Assembly: GCF_001522545.3 (NCBI RefSeq)
Contig: NC_031799.1
Location: 48,054,502-48,118,501 of the forward strand
Length of the DNA stretch: 64,000 nt
Direction: 5' to 3'
Source of the DNA: Parus major
Lineage: Eukaryota; Chordata; Aves; Passeriformes; Paridae
Shown here: one piece after another, positions 39,516 to 53,229 of the stretch
Position numbering within the stretch: the first letter of the stretch is position 1
Layout of the letters: each line of letters opens with the position of its first letter
The notes under the pieces: generated by a model
Told to the model about the DNA's origin: nothing
Databases searched by the model: none
Seen by the model: the letters and a program-made list of their open reading frames with translations, nothing else
Program-made: the position numbers and the translations under genes

Positions 39516-42500
39516 ACAGTTTAGGGACTTTAGAAATATTGATTTCAGCATCTTGGTAAAGACTGCTGAATACTCCAAGTTATTCATCCTGAGCTTCCTT
39601 TGATAGCCAGAAAGCAAATATACAAGAAAAAATTATAAATAATACTACAAAAACAAGTCTCTCATGATAATCTAATACAACTGTTTTTAAAATTTCTGCT
39701 CCTTTTTTCCTTTGCTAAGTTTCAACCTTTTCAGCAACTAGAAGTTTGCAAAAAGACATATCATCTCAGTATATCTGTGTTTACTATACAGCATAATTTC
39801 AAAGCCACAGAATGAAGTTTTACTTAGGGAAAATGCCTGTGATTTGGTGGTTTGTGGTTTTTTTATTATTTTATGCCATCTTCCAACAGATTTTTTTCTG
39901 TCTTTGACACACTGATGCAAGCAGTGTTTTGATTTTCCACTTCTATCAACAAGCTGTTTTCTTTCTCACTGTTAAACATATTGTTTATATTTCAACAGTT
40001 GCCTGATAGGAGGGCAGCCAGAGATATATTATGGTTCTAGTCCTATAGGAGGCTTTTACTAGCTTTCAGTAGAGAGCCCTGGATATCTGTAAATTTCCCA
40101 TGGGACAGATTGTTTGCATAGTCTGGAATTGCATTAACATTCAGCTTTCCTGGCCAGCTTGCAGCTTGTCAGCTGTGTGTTTAGTTTGACCTTGAATCCC
40201 TGTAGGACTGCTTGGCTCTGGTCCTGTGAAACAAAGTAGGGATGGCTGATGTCTGCAGCAGATTTCAAAGTATCCAAATGAGTCTGGTGAATGGGGTAAA
40301 GAAGCAGCGTGGAAGCATGCTCCGCTTCTCTCTCTCTCCTTCCTAAGTTTCTTTGTATTACAGAGCTAAGAAATGCTTTGGCTCTGTGCAGCTCATTTTC
40401 AGTGGTGTTTGTGAGTTGGTAGTCATGTTGCAGGGTAGTTGTGAAACATGGCTTTTTGCCCACCCATGCTGCCTTCACCTTTGCTCCTAGAGACACTGTG
40501 AAACTCTCAGCAGGAGACTGGGGAATGGGAAGATAGAGTTAGTTGGTGTTCAGGACTTTCTAATATCTAGGCATTACTAGCTCTGGGCTCCCCACATGGG
40601 ACTTTTCCAACACACAGCTGCTGTCACCTATAGCCACATGTGTGTACCACTTCTGCCTTATACTCTTCAGCCTGAGCACCCTTTCCAGACCTGAGGGGCT
40701 GGTGAGTTAACTGAACTACTGCTGTAGCACAATTCCCATTTCCAAGTCATGGTCTCTAGGCCTACAAAGGGATCTTCTATAGGGATTGATTATGCAGAAA
40801 TTAATAATTTATTGATTTATTATGTAGAAGTTCATTGATTATGCTGAATTGAGTCTGGTACTGTCTCATATCCATTTAACCTTGAGCTTTCATGTGCGTT
40901 TCTTTCATGGTTTTCTCACCTATCAGACCCTACCAAACCTTTCCTCCTTCTACACTGCTATTCCTACTGACTACTACAGAAAAAATCTGTAAGCTTATGA
41001 TGTACATGCCTGGCCAGACATGGCTTCAGAATGCTTGGATATTTTATGTCATACATAGAAGTGATTAATCTTCACTCTCATCTGCAGGTAGCATCTGATG
41101 GTATGTACTTTGCTTTTCTGCATCCAGCAGCCTGTCACCTGTGCAGTCACTGTTTTTCCTAACGAGCAACAGAACCTACAGCCAGAAGGCACAGACACAC
41201 AGGTGCATATAGAAGGGAGGAAAGTTAAACAGAAGGGTTTTCATTTTAGTGAACTGCATAATCTGCAAAGCACAGTGATGTGTTACCATATGAAGTCCTT
41301 AAAGGTCTTTTCAACAAATGCTCTGTTGTAAGGACTCAGTAGTGTCTGGGTAGAAAAGGGGGACTTGGCTGATTGCTGGAAACAAAAACCAGCAAGACAT
41401 GGGTCCAGCTTTGCTCTATGAATGCAGATGACCTTTATATTATTCATCTATTTAATTGCTTTTTTGCCAGTATTAGTGTGGTGTTGACTATATTTTACCT
41501 CCTTGTTGTTTAGTTTGGCTTTTGTATTTCCAGTTCAAAAAAGTGTCTTGAGGTAAGGGATGTGTTCAGGAAGACATTTCAGTTTCCTGTGGGTTTACAT
41601 ACTAAGCTTGTAAAAGTAATTTACAAAGGTGAACCAAGGAGAAATTAGAAAAGGGGATATACTTGGGCTCTATTTTACCCTCTGAGTGACTTTGTTACTG
41701 TCCCCCATGAAGATCAATACACTTGGATTGGTAGTGCCCTGGCTGTTGGCTCTTCATAGAGTGGTTCTGCTCCAAAAGATGTTTCCTTCTATAGTGGGTG
41801 TTGCTTGTCCTGGGTCCACAACTTCCTTGGCCCAGCCCATATAATCTGGGGGAGCAGTGGGTGTCACTCATGCATTTCTGTATGAGAGTGGCATGCAAGA
41901 AATCACCTGCTGTTCATTTGTAGGAGTAATTTTTTTTAAAAGTCCTACAAACTGTAAAGAAGGTCAACAGATATATTCTAGTGCTAGCTTTCACAGCCTA
42001 TCTCACACAATTAACTATTTCCTATCAATCAAACAACAAAGTTTTACTTTGGAGATTGAAATGTCAGATCATTGTAGGAATGCTTCTTTTTCTGTGTGAG
42101 ATTGGTTGTTAATTGGCCAAATGCAATTGTTAAGGGCAATTAAGTGCTATCTGCCAGTGACTCTTCTCTTGGTCTTTTTCCCCAAACAACCAGTACTTTC
42201 ATTTTGGCCCACCAGCTATTATCTTTCTTTCCATTACACAAGAATGTGGTAATGGTGGCGTGAGACATGCAACAAAAATCTAGAAAAGCACAGACAGATC
42301 TTTTAAGTGTATGAGTACTAGTAAGCATAAGTTTATGGGTGGCACAAGTTCAATTAAGTATTCTGTTACACATCTCTTTTTTGAAATTTTCATTAATTAG
42401 TTGAAGCTATTATCATTGTTCTCTCTTTGAGGATTTTTTTTTCTTGAAATTCTTAAAAATATGTTTGGAGACAGTCAAATATTCAATGTTGAACTCTTTA

Positions 42501-42942
42501 GATTGCTGCTTGGATTACATAATGCATTTTGAATTACTTTGAAACTAATATTTTGATGTATGAAAATTAGAAAATGTTAAAAGAGCTTAATTTTTCATTT
42601 GTGTCTCTGAATAAAAGCAACATGCAATATTATCTTTGTATAACTGTAAAGCAAATAATCGGACATTTGCCAGTAAACAAAAGGGAACAAACCCATATTG
42701 TCATTTTGCAATACCCAGAAGATATTTTTGCCTGTAATAGCTATGTTGTATTTTAAATTTAATATAATGAAATGGAAGTTGCCCTGTGCAGAATTTGGAA
42801 ATGCTTTTGTATTACATCTTTCGCAATACCTAAATAAATTCATGATTTATCAATGTACCTTCCTGCAAACGATTTACAACTTCTACTCCTTATTTTTACA
42901 CTTAATGGGGCAAGTGTTATACCAACAAAAAAGGATTGCTGA
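39516..42942. other. Noncoding stretch
   Basis: No exon or transposon recognised. An imperfect duplication of TTGATTATG(C) words lies near 40785-40855. A minus-strand open frame of 120 codons at 40134-40496 lies in somewhat GC-richer sequence but has no recognisable domain. Confidence 0.55.
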
Positions 42943-43018
42943 TTCCTTCTTCTCCTTCTCCTTCCTCTCCTTCCTCTCCTTCTCCTTCTCCTCTTCCTCC
43001 TCCTTCTCCTTCTCCTCC
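42943..43018 (+). repeat. Pure pyrimidine tract built on CTTCTC/CTTCCT units
   Basis: Seventy-six consecutive pyrimidines with no interruption. Such homopurine-homopyrimidine runs can form intramolecular triplex (H-DNA). On the minus strand it yields an arginine/glycine-rich frame (42840-43184) that is an artefact. It lies about 300 bp from a stack of minus-strand CR1 copies. Confidence 0.95.
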
Positions 43019-43309
43019 AGGAAGTAGCACTTACTGCTCCAGATAAGAAAATACAGAAAATGTTCTCTATGTGTTCTCTAAACATAAAAGAATTTTCTGT
43101 CCTATTTAGTAAATAGAGGGTACTCTCTTTTAAGTGATGAACAGCTTTCTTGGGCTGGATTTCTATGTCTGATTTAAGTTTCATCCTGTCACCAGAACTG
43201 TTCTACTTTTATTTGTTAGAGGACATGATGCAATTAGCCAGCTCAACAATGATAGGCACTCCTGGTTAGGTCTTCCCGTGGTTTGTGTAGTACCAAAAGA
43301 ACTAAAGTT
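43019..43309. other. Short spacer between pyrimidine tract and CR1 stack
   Basis: No feature recognised with confidence. The part after about 43195 might be a diverged continuation of the first CR1 copy. Confidence 0.4.
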
Positions 43310-43555
43310 TTGAGTCTGATCAGATATTAGGCTAATTCCCTGGTAAAATGCTGAAGGAGATTGTGTCAAAACCTTTACTAAAGTCCAGGTAAAAAACACC
43401 CACACAGCTTTTCCCTCATCCACTAAACAGATCACCTTGTGGTGGAAGGAGATCAGGTTGGTTAAGCTGTACCTGGCCTTTCCTAAACCTCCGCTGACTG
43501 TACCTGATACCGTGATTGATCTGTATGTGCTGCATGCACACTTTGTAAATTAATT
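43310..43555 (-). mobile_element. CR1 LINE fragment 1 of a stack, reverse transcriptase region, minus strand
   Basis: On the + strand the words TAATTCCCTGGTAAAATGCT, TAAAGTCCAGGT, CCCTCATCCACTAAACAGAT, CACCTTGTGGTGGAAGGAGA, TCAGGTTGGTTAAGC and GGCCTTTCCTAAACC follow the antisense order of the CR1 reverse transcriptase region. The same region is represented again at 43610-43780, which shows that a new copy begins there. The left limit is uncertain. Confidence 0.75.
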
Positions 43556-44974
43556 CATCCAGCTCATTCATTTTCAACCAAGTCCTTCATCCATCAAATC
43601 CATTCCTCTTCATTTTAAGGTTGTGTGAGGCAGTATCAAATGCACTGAACAAGCATAAGCAGATGACATTAGTCACTCTTTCCTTTTCCACAAATGCTGT
43701 AATACACTACTGAACAACATGAAATTTGTGAGGCATGATTTGTCCAAAGTAAAGCCACATTGGCTGTCACAAATAACCTTTCAGTTTTCCATGTGCCTTA
43801 GAATAGTTACAAAAAAGATCTTCTCCATGATCTTGCCAGGCACAGATTTGATATTCACTGGCCTGCAGTTCCTGAAGTTTACCTTTTTCTCCCTTTAAAA
43901 ATGGTGGACACATTTTTCAATCACTGGAAAGTACACTAGAACACCACACTGGTATTATGGATAAGGGCTGAACAACTTCTCAACCCTCAGAACCCTCAGA
44001 TGCATCTCATCAGGTCCCACAGATTTGAGCATATTGATGTTCCCAAGATGTTTCAAACTTGATCATCCCTTCCTTTGGATTTTTTGAATTCAGTTGTGTG
44101 GCCAGGTTTCTTGCTAGTGAATACTGGGGCAAAAAATTTTGAATACCTCACCCTTCTTCATGTCAGTTGTAGCTGAATTCCCCATTTCACTCCTCAAGGC
44201 AGTGGTATAGTTTCCTTCATCCTCTTCTGATACTCTATGTGGCTGAAAAAATTCTTATATTTCACATCCCTAGGCAAGCTTGGTTCCATCTGTGCCTTGA
44301 ATTTTCTGATCCCTTCCTTGTGCTCTCAGTCAGACCACATCCCTATCAAGTCTCCAGGATGCATAGCCCTATTTCCAGTGCTTTCCATTTTGTTTTGTGT
44401 TTTGATTTGGATCAGAGGTCTTTACTTAAGCATACTGACCTCCTCCTTTCTTCCCTGCCTGACTTCTACCTCTAATCTCACCTCTCTGGTAAGTTCTGCA
44501 ACAGTTTTTCTACTAAATAATAGGTTCAGCTGTGCCTCTCCTCTGGTTGGGTTTTCAATCACTTGTACTAGGAAGTTTTCCTTCTTGCATTCCTCTATGT
44601 TCTTGATGTTACTTGTTGCACTTTTCTAGCAGATGTCGTGGTGGCTGAAGATCCCTATCAGGATCAGATTCTGTGACCATGATGCTATCTGCAGCTGAAG
44701 AAAGACCTTTTTATCAGTCTCGTTATCTTGATCAGGTGGCCTTTACTGAGCACCTACCTGAAAGTTGTCCTTGTTTTCTTGGTCTCTAATTTTCACCCAT
44801 CAGTTTTCAACCTGCCCATTGGTGCTCTTTGGAGATCAACAGCTCTGAGCAAACACCCCCATTTTTGACACAAATGTGTCAAACAGCAGCTCCCCCACCT
44901 CTCCTTCTTTGTGCGTCTCTTCAGAATATTTTGTAGCTGTTAGACAAAGCATGGGGTCTTCATTCCACTCCCTG
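43556..44974 (-). mobile_element. CR1 LINE fragment 2 of a stack, reverse transcriptase to endonuclease region, minus strand
   Basis: The + strand runs through antisense CR1 from the reverse transcriptase (ATTTGTGAGGCATGATTTGT, CAAAGTAAAGCCACATTGGC, TCCATGATCTTGCCAGGCAC, CTGGCCTGCAGTTCCTGAAG) into the region between the domains (TCAGGTCCCACAGATTTGAG, TACTGGGGCAAAAAATT, ACATCCCTAGGCAAGC, CATCTGTGCCTTGAATTTTC, CAGGATGCATAGCCC) and on to the endonuclease region (TAGCAGATGTCGTGGTGGCT, TTGATCAGGTGGCCTT). About 1.4 kb in consistent order makes this the longest CR1 segment here. The reading frame is broken by many stops, so it is inactive. An open frame at 44237-44629 on the + strand is antisense to it and has no meaning. 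Confidence 0.85.
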
Positions 44975-45525
44975 TATCTGTTGTCCAGCTCAGGGGACTG
45001 GGCATCCCCAGAACAGTTCTTACTTCTTAAAGACTGAAGCGAAGAAGGTCTTAAGTACCTCTTAATTTTCCTTATTCTTCGTCATTATGTTTCCCTCTGT
45101 ATCCAATACTGGATGGAGATTCTCTTAATTTTCCTTTTGTTCTTAATATATATATACAAACATTTCTTATTTTCTTTTATGGCTAGTCAGATTGAGTTCT
45201 AGCTGGGTTTTGGCCCTTCTAATTTTCTCTATGAATAACTCCACAACAGGGTTATAATCTTCCTGGGTTGTCTGCCCCTTCTTCCAAAGGTCACAAAGTC
45301 TCCTTTTTTCCCTGAATTCCCTGCCAAATTTGTTCTCTCAGACTTCCTCACCAGCTCTTCTTTCAGCACATGGGGACGGCCTGCTCCTGTGCTTATATGG
45401 ATTCCTTCTTTAGGAATATCCAGCCTTTCTGGACTCCATAGCCCTTCAGGACAGACTGCCAGACAACTCTGTTAACCATGCTCTGAAAGAGGCTGAAGTG
45501 TGACCTTCAGGAATCCATAAAACTT
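44975..45525 (-). mobile_element. CR1 LINE fragment 3 of a stack, minus strand
   Basis: The order jumps back: TTCTTAAAGACTGAAGCGAA, AAGGTCTTAAGTACCTC, TGTATCCAATACTGGATGGA, GATTGAGTTCTAGCTGGG, CTGCCCCTTCTTCCAAAGGT, GCACATGGGGACGGCCTGCT and TCCAGCCTTTCTGGACTCC correspond to the same inter-domain part of CR1 that copy 2 already covers at about 44100-44400, but with different wording. It is therefore a separate copy, probably of another subfamily. It stops near 45525. Confidence 0.82.
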
Positions 45526-48500
45526 TAATAAAACCATCACAGGTACAGAAATTGTTTTGTCAGCTGTCCTGCAATGATCATCCCTAAAGGTAGCAATGGG
45601 TACAAATCCATAGTTCTGTCTGTCACTCTTAACTTCATTTTTTTTATATACTTTCTTCTTCATTGCCTTTATTATGTGCATTTCATTCAGGTTTTAATAC
45701 ATTAATACATCAATAAATTTATTTTCGACAAAAGGGCTAAAGAAATGCTATTCTCAAGGTTTTTCTCTTACCTTGTACAAGTTTTGTGACTATGAAGCAA
45801 AGAAGAAATTTTTGTTGTTTATAGAAGAACTATTTTTATGCATAGTAATAACAACAGTAATTGAAAAGGAATACTACTCTTAAGGTTTTCAAGAGTCTAG
45901 AGAGTGGCTCGCTGAAGTTATGAAGAAATACTTTACAAATTTAGAAATGAAACAAATGAAGAAAAAATCAATTCATTAAAATGCTTCAAGTAAGAAGATT
46001 TTTGACAAACCAGGTAGACATTTGTGATATACCATTCAAGTTTACATATCATTACTTTCTGAATTAGCCAAAGGTACATATTTGATAATCATGTAAAGAA
46101 ACTACTATTTTCTGAAACAGGGGGTGAAGCAGAGCTACATAATCTACTAGTTCTGAGAATTTCTTCTTTAAAACCAAAGATTTTGCTCCTCATTCTGTAG
46201 AAAGTAGCTTTCCAGAATTCAAAAATACATATATAGGTTTAATCTTCTGAGATATATGCATTTTAATAATAACAAGCCTTAAGCCTGAGTAGTTATGAAC
46301 CTAAAATGGAAGAGTGAAAGTGGAACTTTTTAACATTGCTATGTTAATCCACATATGGGTGTACAGCACTTCTCTACAAACATGCTTTTATGAACTTCAA
46401 ACTGCAAGATGAAAAGCTGAAAAATACAAGAAGTATGCCTATCTATGTTTAGATTGAGTGATGTGAAAGCTAAAAATATTCTCTAAAAAAAATATCCTAA
46501 AAATGTTTTCATCACCATTTAAGTAAGATTTTAATGTTCTAAGTCTCTGTGTGTACACTGATATCATGACAGGTGTTTCCTCCATTGAAGAGTTATCTTA
46601 GATGCAATACTATTCACAGGTGATTATATTTGAATTACAGTACTGCTTAGTGATGTCTTCCTTTGCTACTCGTGTACAAATTGAAAGTATTTCCCATAAA
46701 ATATTTGCTACAGAACTGACAACCATATTTTAAGACCACAGTATTGTGCTTGGCAGGTGTAGGTGTTGCATTATTATGTTTCATTCACCTGGTAATCAGT
46801 GACAAATCTCTACTGATTCTAGTAATTAGAGTGAATCTCTGCAGAAGTAACAGGGCACAATTAATTCCTCTGACCTAATCTCATATTGAGTCATATTCTC
46901 TAAGCAGTTCTACCAGGATGGCCACCTTCTGCATCACTACATGGCATACAAATTTATCACTTACAGTGCTCTTCTACAGTAACTGGAGACTGGAAAGCAT
47001 CTGCAAAAATCTTGCTGTAGCTACAAAATACCCAGTGATGATCACAGTTGCAAGTGTGCAGTGCTCTTATTTAGTGCTTTTGCCTTGATAAAACTCTAAC
47101 AGTTCTGTATCTTTGCAAGTCTTAATTTAATTACACCTTGCATAAAGAAGTTCTTTCTGAAGTGTTTATATGATAATCACTCCCTCAAGGTCAATGGCAC
47201 TATTATTTTTTTTAGCTAACTACTTTATATAAAATTGCTTATTTGTTAGTCTATCTCTGTGGGTTTAGATTCCCCTGTATCTGATAAGGTCATGCCCATT
47301 TCTTTTTTAATTTATTTTTTTAAGTAAATTGCACTCTTTAAACCTTTATTTCTTCTTCCTATATCATGAAATTACACAGAAAGCATATGTGTATTGGTGT
47401 ATTATATTTGCTAAAAGTTTAAATTCTAACTGAAATCTAGAGTACTACTGAAAACCTAAAGGATAAACATCCAGTGAGAACATATTGTCTAATTTAAACA
47501 TATCTCAGCAGTATTACCAGCTCAAACACAGACAGTGGAATTCATTATACAAAGAGATTCTCATCTTAGTTGAGAAAACTGGCAAACCCAAAACTTACAT
47601 GGGTGTTCAGGTTAAGTTTTGTGCCTGTCAGGCATTATCATAGAATAGCAGTGTGATGCAGCTGACAAGTCCATGTGTAAATTTAGTTACCATTTCACTG
47701 AGTGTTTGAGTTGAAGGAAAATTATTAATGGAAAAGCAAAATAACTGTTTCAGGAGGATGTAAGCATTGGAAGGCTTTATTTATGGCACTTGTCGTATAG
47801 AAATAGATCACATTTTCAATAAGCTTAAACATTTACGTAGCCTATTTCTTTTCCTTTGGATATCTTTTCTCTCTCTGATTCCTTAGTTAATTAAATCATG
47901 TTGTTTTTAAGAGGACTTTGCATTTGCCTATTGCAGTTATTGCTCCTGAAAGAGAAGTAATGCAGTGAGGCCACACAATCTAACTGGTATTGATATCAAA
48001 ATACAGCCTCTGGCAATCTGAGTGGATCAAAAGTACAATTAGCCCAGGGACTCTGATGTGTGCACTTCCATAATTTGCAGCTTGTGGAGAAAAGAAGAAA
48101 TTAAAATCTTCACTTTCTCTTCTGCAAAAGAGATAACACTTTCATATGCCTGTTTCTCTAGGGATATTGCAGATGGAATATGATAATCTAATTAATTTGC
48201 ATTGTGTGTTATAGTTTTCTTAAAAACTTTCTATAAAATATCAGTCATCCTCTTCTACAAAAAAACTGTAGCTAATACTACATTATGGGAATTTTCATAT
48301 GAATAGTCAACTGAAGCTTCAGGCTTCAAAAGATACTGCTGCAAGATTCAAGTCTATTTGTCATAGCCTTGAGAGTCATGAGTCTTCTCCATGCTTTAAA
48401 GTGATAGAGAGGGGGAAAATGTTTTTATCATTAAAAAGTGTATTTGATATCATGTGATCATCTTAGAAAGTGGTGCACAAATATTTTTCCATTAGAAGTT

Positions 48501-51500
48501 ATTTTTTTCTCTAGAGAATCTCTTGTATGACACTTAATCATTATTCATTAATTAATTAATCATTAATGATTAGACAAAAGTGCTGTTTACTGCATTTAAA
48601 AGCCTAGTTCAGTAACTGTCTTCCAGAGTTCTATGCCTGTACTTCTTAATGCATGTTTTATATTTAAAGGTATATTGAAGCATTAGAATAGAAATCTTAA
48701 CATTAACCTCAGTTAAGAAATGGAATGTATTGTAAAGTCTTGTAAAGAGACAGAAGGAAAAATTAATATCTGTGCTTGGCAGAAACTTCAAGTGACAAAA
48801 TTATCCCAGGAAAAATGGGGATTTTGGCATCTTTACACATAGATATTAGCTTTGCAAAGCTATGGTTCAAAAAACACTGTGTCTTTATGTATTAAAGGGA
48901 ATGCTTATTGAATCAATAGTGATAGATTACCATGACATGGAAGTTATCAGAGATTTGGAGCTAATTATTACTATATTTTTCCCCAATACTTTTCTGTAAT
49001 TTTATGTAAACTTTCTTTGCTTTGATTAAGTCTATTATTTCTGTGAAGTCAAAAATTTTTATGGTGAGCAAATCCTTTAAGACATTTTAATGGCATATAA
49101 GCATGTGAGAGTGCCAAAATGCCTGGATCACACTAGTCTCCTGAGGTTGTTATGAAATACTCAGTCTGAATTAATTTCTCTATTAATTTCTAGTGTGATT
49201 CAGCAGGCCACCTCTTTTCCTACACCTGGCAGTAAAACCTCAGCATCTACAGAATGCTGATATATCTGCATCTATAGATGCATCCAAATTAACAATACTT
49301 TATAACAATTTGATCATTACTTACTTTAGGTAAGGAAGAAGTCAAGAAATCTTATGTAAAAATTGCTAACATGTAGTCCATGGACTCAAATATTACTGAA
49401 GTCAAGACTGTGGCTTTGTGCATATGCTTATATGCTATTTACATTTCAGAATTTTTCCTGCATTGACTTAAAGATGTCTGTCTGGTTTTGTTTGGATATT
49501 GATGCCTTGTGAAAGCTTAATCTTGTGATCAATTTGTGACTATTTGTCTGCAGAATATGCAAATTGAGCACTCAAGTGAACAGAATAGTTTTAGGATTAC
49601 CAAGCCTGAATTTGAGTAAGTTTATGTAGCAACACTGAAACTCAGTGCACTAGTATACAGCCCAAAGACAAGTGGCTTCCTGTATATGAAACTATTGCAC
49701 ATAACTTATGATACATTGTTCTACAGTGTTCTACAATCAATCTTTAATTCACAAGTTTGCTTGTATAGCCAAAGCACAGATGTAAATTATGAACTAGTAA
49801 ATTTAGTGCATGATGCAGAAGGCTGGAGAAAATATTATAAAAAACAAATCTACACTTCATGTGTTGCCTTAACTACCATGATTATTTCCTTGATGTCACA
49901 GTATCCATGTATAAAATAATTCTCTCCCTTTTCAGAGGGAGGCGACACTGAATTTATTATGTGGGTCGTTTAGCTAGTACACCTGTAAGTGTATCCTTTT
50001 ATGAAATGAAAACTGAAGAAAATCTGCTTAGACTTCTTTCTGCAGGGGGTCAGGTAATGCCTCTTGCACCTTAGGCTACTTATATTAACCTGAAAGTAAA
50101 ATGGTCCAAAAATTCCTGATTCCATTCAAAACTCCATCCTGTAATTTTATAATATTCGACTAGCTGAAATTAAATCCAGGCTGATCCAGCTAGACAGCCT
50201 CCTGTCAACATGGATATGAACATGACTTATGAATCTTCCACTGGAAAGGATGAATGATGCTCTCCAATTCTATAGTAGTCGGATTTGTAGATGGGGATGG
50301 AGGCATAATTCACCCTTTCCCTCAGTGTCCTTAGACTCTGGCTATACCTCAAAACTGTAAAATGAAAATGCCAATGTTCATTCACATACTGAAACAATAA
50401 CGTAGAATCCCCCAAAAAACACTGAAACTGTGATTTCTACATTTTAGATGGATTCTTTTTGTATTTGTGTTCGTTTAACGGATAGGCAAGGGATCTTCTC
50501 AGGTTATTGGAATACAGTCTCAAAAATATAATTTACTACACAATGACATGCTGGCTCAATTACACTGTGCTTTGAAATACAAGTGACAGAAATTTTTCAG
50601 AGTAGCATTTAAACTAATCTTTCTTTAGCTACCAACATTGCAAAGTCATGGCAATTAATTCTAGTTCAAACACCACCATCCACAGCATGGATTTTTGTTG
50701 CTGTTACTAAGGTAATATAATTGTTGATGTGTATCCACAGTGGAGTGCAATATATCTCCCAAGCCTCTGCTCTTAAAATCTTGCAAGAAATAGTTTGAAT
50801 TTGGTTATGTCAAGGAAATAAGCATGACTAAATGCAAAGTACTGTTGTGCTGCCTTGCTTCTTACCCATCTAGAGCCTCCTGTGTGTAATGTTGCATGTA
50901 ACAGATTCAAAGTGAAGGCCACATGCAAAACTTCAGCACACTTGAGATCTGTCCCTTCTGTAGATAATTTTCTTTATGATATCCTTCTCTATACTGCAGT
51001 TCTGACGTAAAATTCAATATGCTTCTATTTATTTCACTATAATTAATTCTTTTTTCTCAGATGTTTTATTTTCCCTCATACAAGAAAAAGCAACCTAAGA
51101 GTATATAAAAATGTTCAAATTATTTAGAAATACAACTAATTGTTCTTTCTATCCTCAAAATCTATTTTAATTTAGCCTTTCTCTTACAGTTCTTTTTTAA
51201 TATCTTTTAATAGCTTTTTTATAGATGTCATTAGCATGATACCTCACTGAAAAAAATAGTAAAGTAAAACTGCAAAATGTACAGGTTTTTTTCTTATGCT
51301 ATGCTGCTGTAAGATATAAGCTGTACAGTACTAGAGCTCTTAGAGCCAATATAAAGATCATTGTCCTGGAGGATCTCCTATGAAGCTCTTCCTTAAGTCA
51401 CAGAATTGAAGTAAATTGAGTGATTTCCATGCTTTTGTTCTGATAGATGACTTTTCAGTATCAAGTCAGTCATGCCAGCTATTAAGTTCTCCAGTGTTCC

Positions 51501-53229
51501 TCAAAAGAAACTTTTGGTAATATGGACCCTTTGTTTTTTGGTGTTTTGGTTTTATGGCTTGGTTATGTTTTTTGAGTAAGTGACATCACAAATTCTGTCT
51601 GTTTTATTCAAAACTTTTTCAAACGCAGGATTTGGCCCTACAACCATTCCCTCTCATCTTGTGCAGTTTTTTTCATCTAGTGCAGTCTGATATTAGTTTA
51701 TTCAGTCTGCCTGTCAGGCACAAAGAATGAAAATTTCTGTCAAAAGCTGTTAGAGGCTAACTTGCCAAGTAGGATTACTTGCTGCCTTGATTATGATTTC
51801 AGTGGTGTTTTACCATATATTTTACTTAAGAGAATTTCCTGGTTCTCATCTTTTAAAAGTAATACTATATTCAGCTGAGATCCTTTGATGTTGTCAGAAG
51901 ACTTATGATTTGACAACTTCTTGGTCAAGTGCTCATCCACACACCCAGTGCCCAGTGTTCCCATTTATGTTGTGAACACGTGTGAATTAAACAGCCTGTT
52001 ACTGCCCAATTGTTTTGCAGTGAATGAGAGGAGAAAGATAGTAAGGTAATTTAAACTCATGGTTATAAATTACTGGTCTCTTGGCAAACGAACAGGAACA
52101 CATTGCACCTCTGTAAAGAGAAATATGCATAATAATGAGTGCACAGCTATTTAAATTGCTTGGTTATATCTGGACTGAGCTGAATCATTTCGGCTACAGC
52201 AGAAAAAACTCAAGCAGATTTTTTTCTTAATAAAATATGGAAAAAGCAAAGAAATTGTTGAAATTATATCTAGTGACATTCAAAAGCAGTATCAGTGAAT
52301 ATGAATGTCCTTTTGTTAACTAAAAAAAAACCTCATAGTTGAAGAAAAAAGGAGTTTAAATATTGGAATTTTATATTATGGATTTTCTCTTGTCAAAGAC
52401 GTCCCTTAATTACAAAATAATGCAAGTTAATCAAAAAGGTTTCAGAATTGGAACACTTTGAGAAAATATAAGTTTTTTTCCAAAGGAAATGACCCAGATA
52501 TTATCCCCTGGAAATGCTGCATCCTTCTAAAGAAAATATAATAACATCTTACAGTACCCAAGCTTTGAAAGTTTGAAATTACTTGAAAATATTTCTCTGG
52601 AAACTTAGTTTGGTTTTACATTTACATGATCTTTACAGCAAGTTCCACATTAAAATAATTACATTAATTTTAGATCTCTAAGTTAATAATACTGCTGTAA
52701 TATAGGTGAAGCACTTTCTCAAGAACTCAGTGTCTACCTCTACACAAATGTCCTAACTTGTCTATCTTTTCTCTAAATGTTAATGGAAAAGCAGTTTCTG
52801 CAATATTAAAATTCTCTTGTGGCCAAAGCGCAGGTTGTCTACTTCCTGCATTTTCCTGTCTTTTTGCTATGATGAAAATGCCAAAAAACTGTTTCACCCT
52901 GTATTTAAGAAATATGCAAGCATGCAGCCAAAAGGCTATTGCATAGCAAAAGGCTCTGATATGGCTATGAGTGTACCTCTGTGCAGGGAGAAGTCCAGAA
53001 ACATCCAATGGATACATTTGCCAATGCAAATCTGTTCAGCTCCACTGTTTCCAAGACTTCCTGTAGATGTATTTGAAGAACAGATGATATCCTGAAATGA
53101 TACTTATTCTTTATTAGTCTAGATGAAGCTAGGAAGAAAAAAAACATCATGTTCTCTCAACCACTCAACACAGAAGTGCCTGCTACAGTATAAGAGTATG
53201 GCACTTGACCTGTTCCCAAGTTAGTTTGC
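45526..53229. other. Long AT-rich noncoding stretch
   Basis: No exon, RNA gene or transposon recognised in about 7.7 kb apart from the TAAT array listed separately. Some parts (for example 47750-48110 and 52110-52210, the latter with ATATGCATAATAATGAG) look like well-kept noncoding sequence rich in homeodomain/POU-type words, but conservation cannot be judged from one sequence. Confidence 0.5.
48535..48572. repeat. Dense TAAT/ATTA array ending in a perfect 16-bp palindrome
   Basis: Within 38 bp the core TAAT or ATTA occurs about nine times, and TAATCATTAATGATTA at 48557-48572 is an exact palindrome. Such arrays fit homeodomain dimer sites but also arise in AT-rich sequence. Confidence 0.75.

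Noticed and set aside
40134..40496. Minus-strand open frame of 120 codons
   Set aside because: No recognisable family or supporting signals.
42840..43184. Minus-strand frame encoding an arginine-rich protein
   Set aside because: The arginine run is only the translation of the polypyrimidine tract.
44237..44629. + strand open frame of 130 codons
   Set aside because: It is antisense to CR1 fragment 2.
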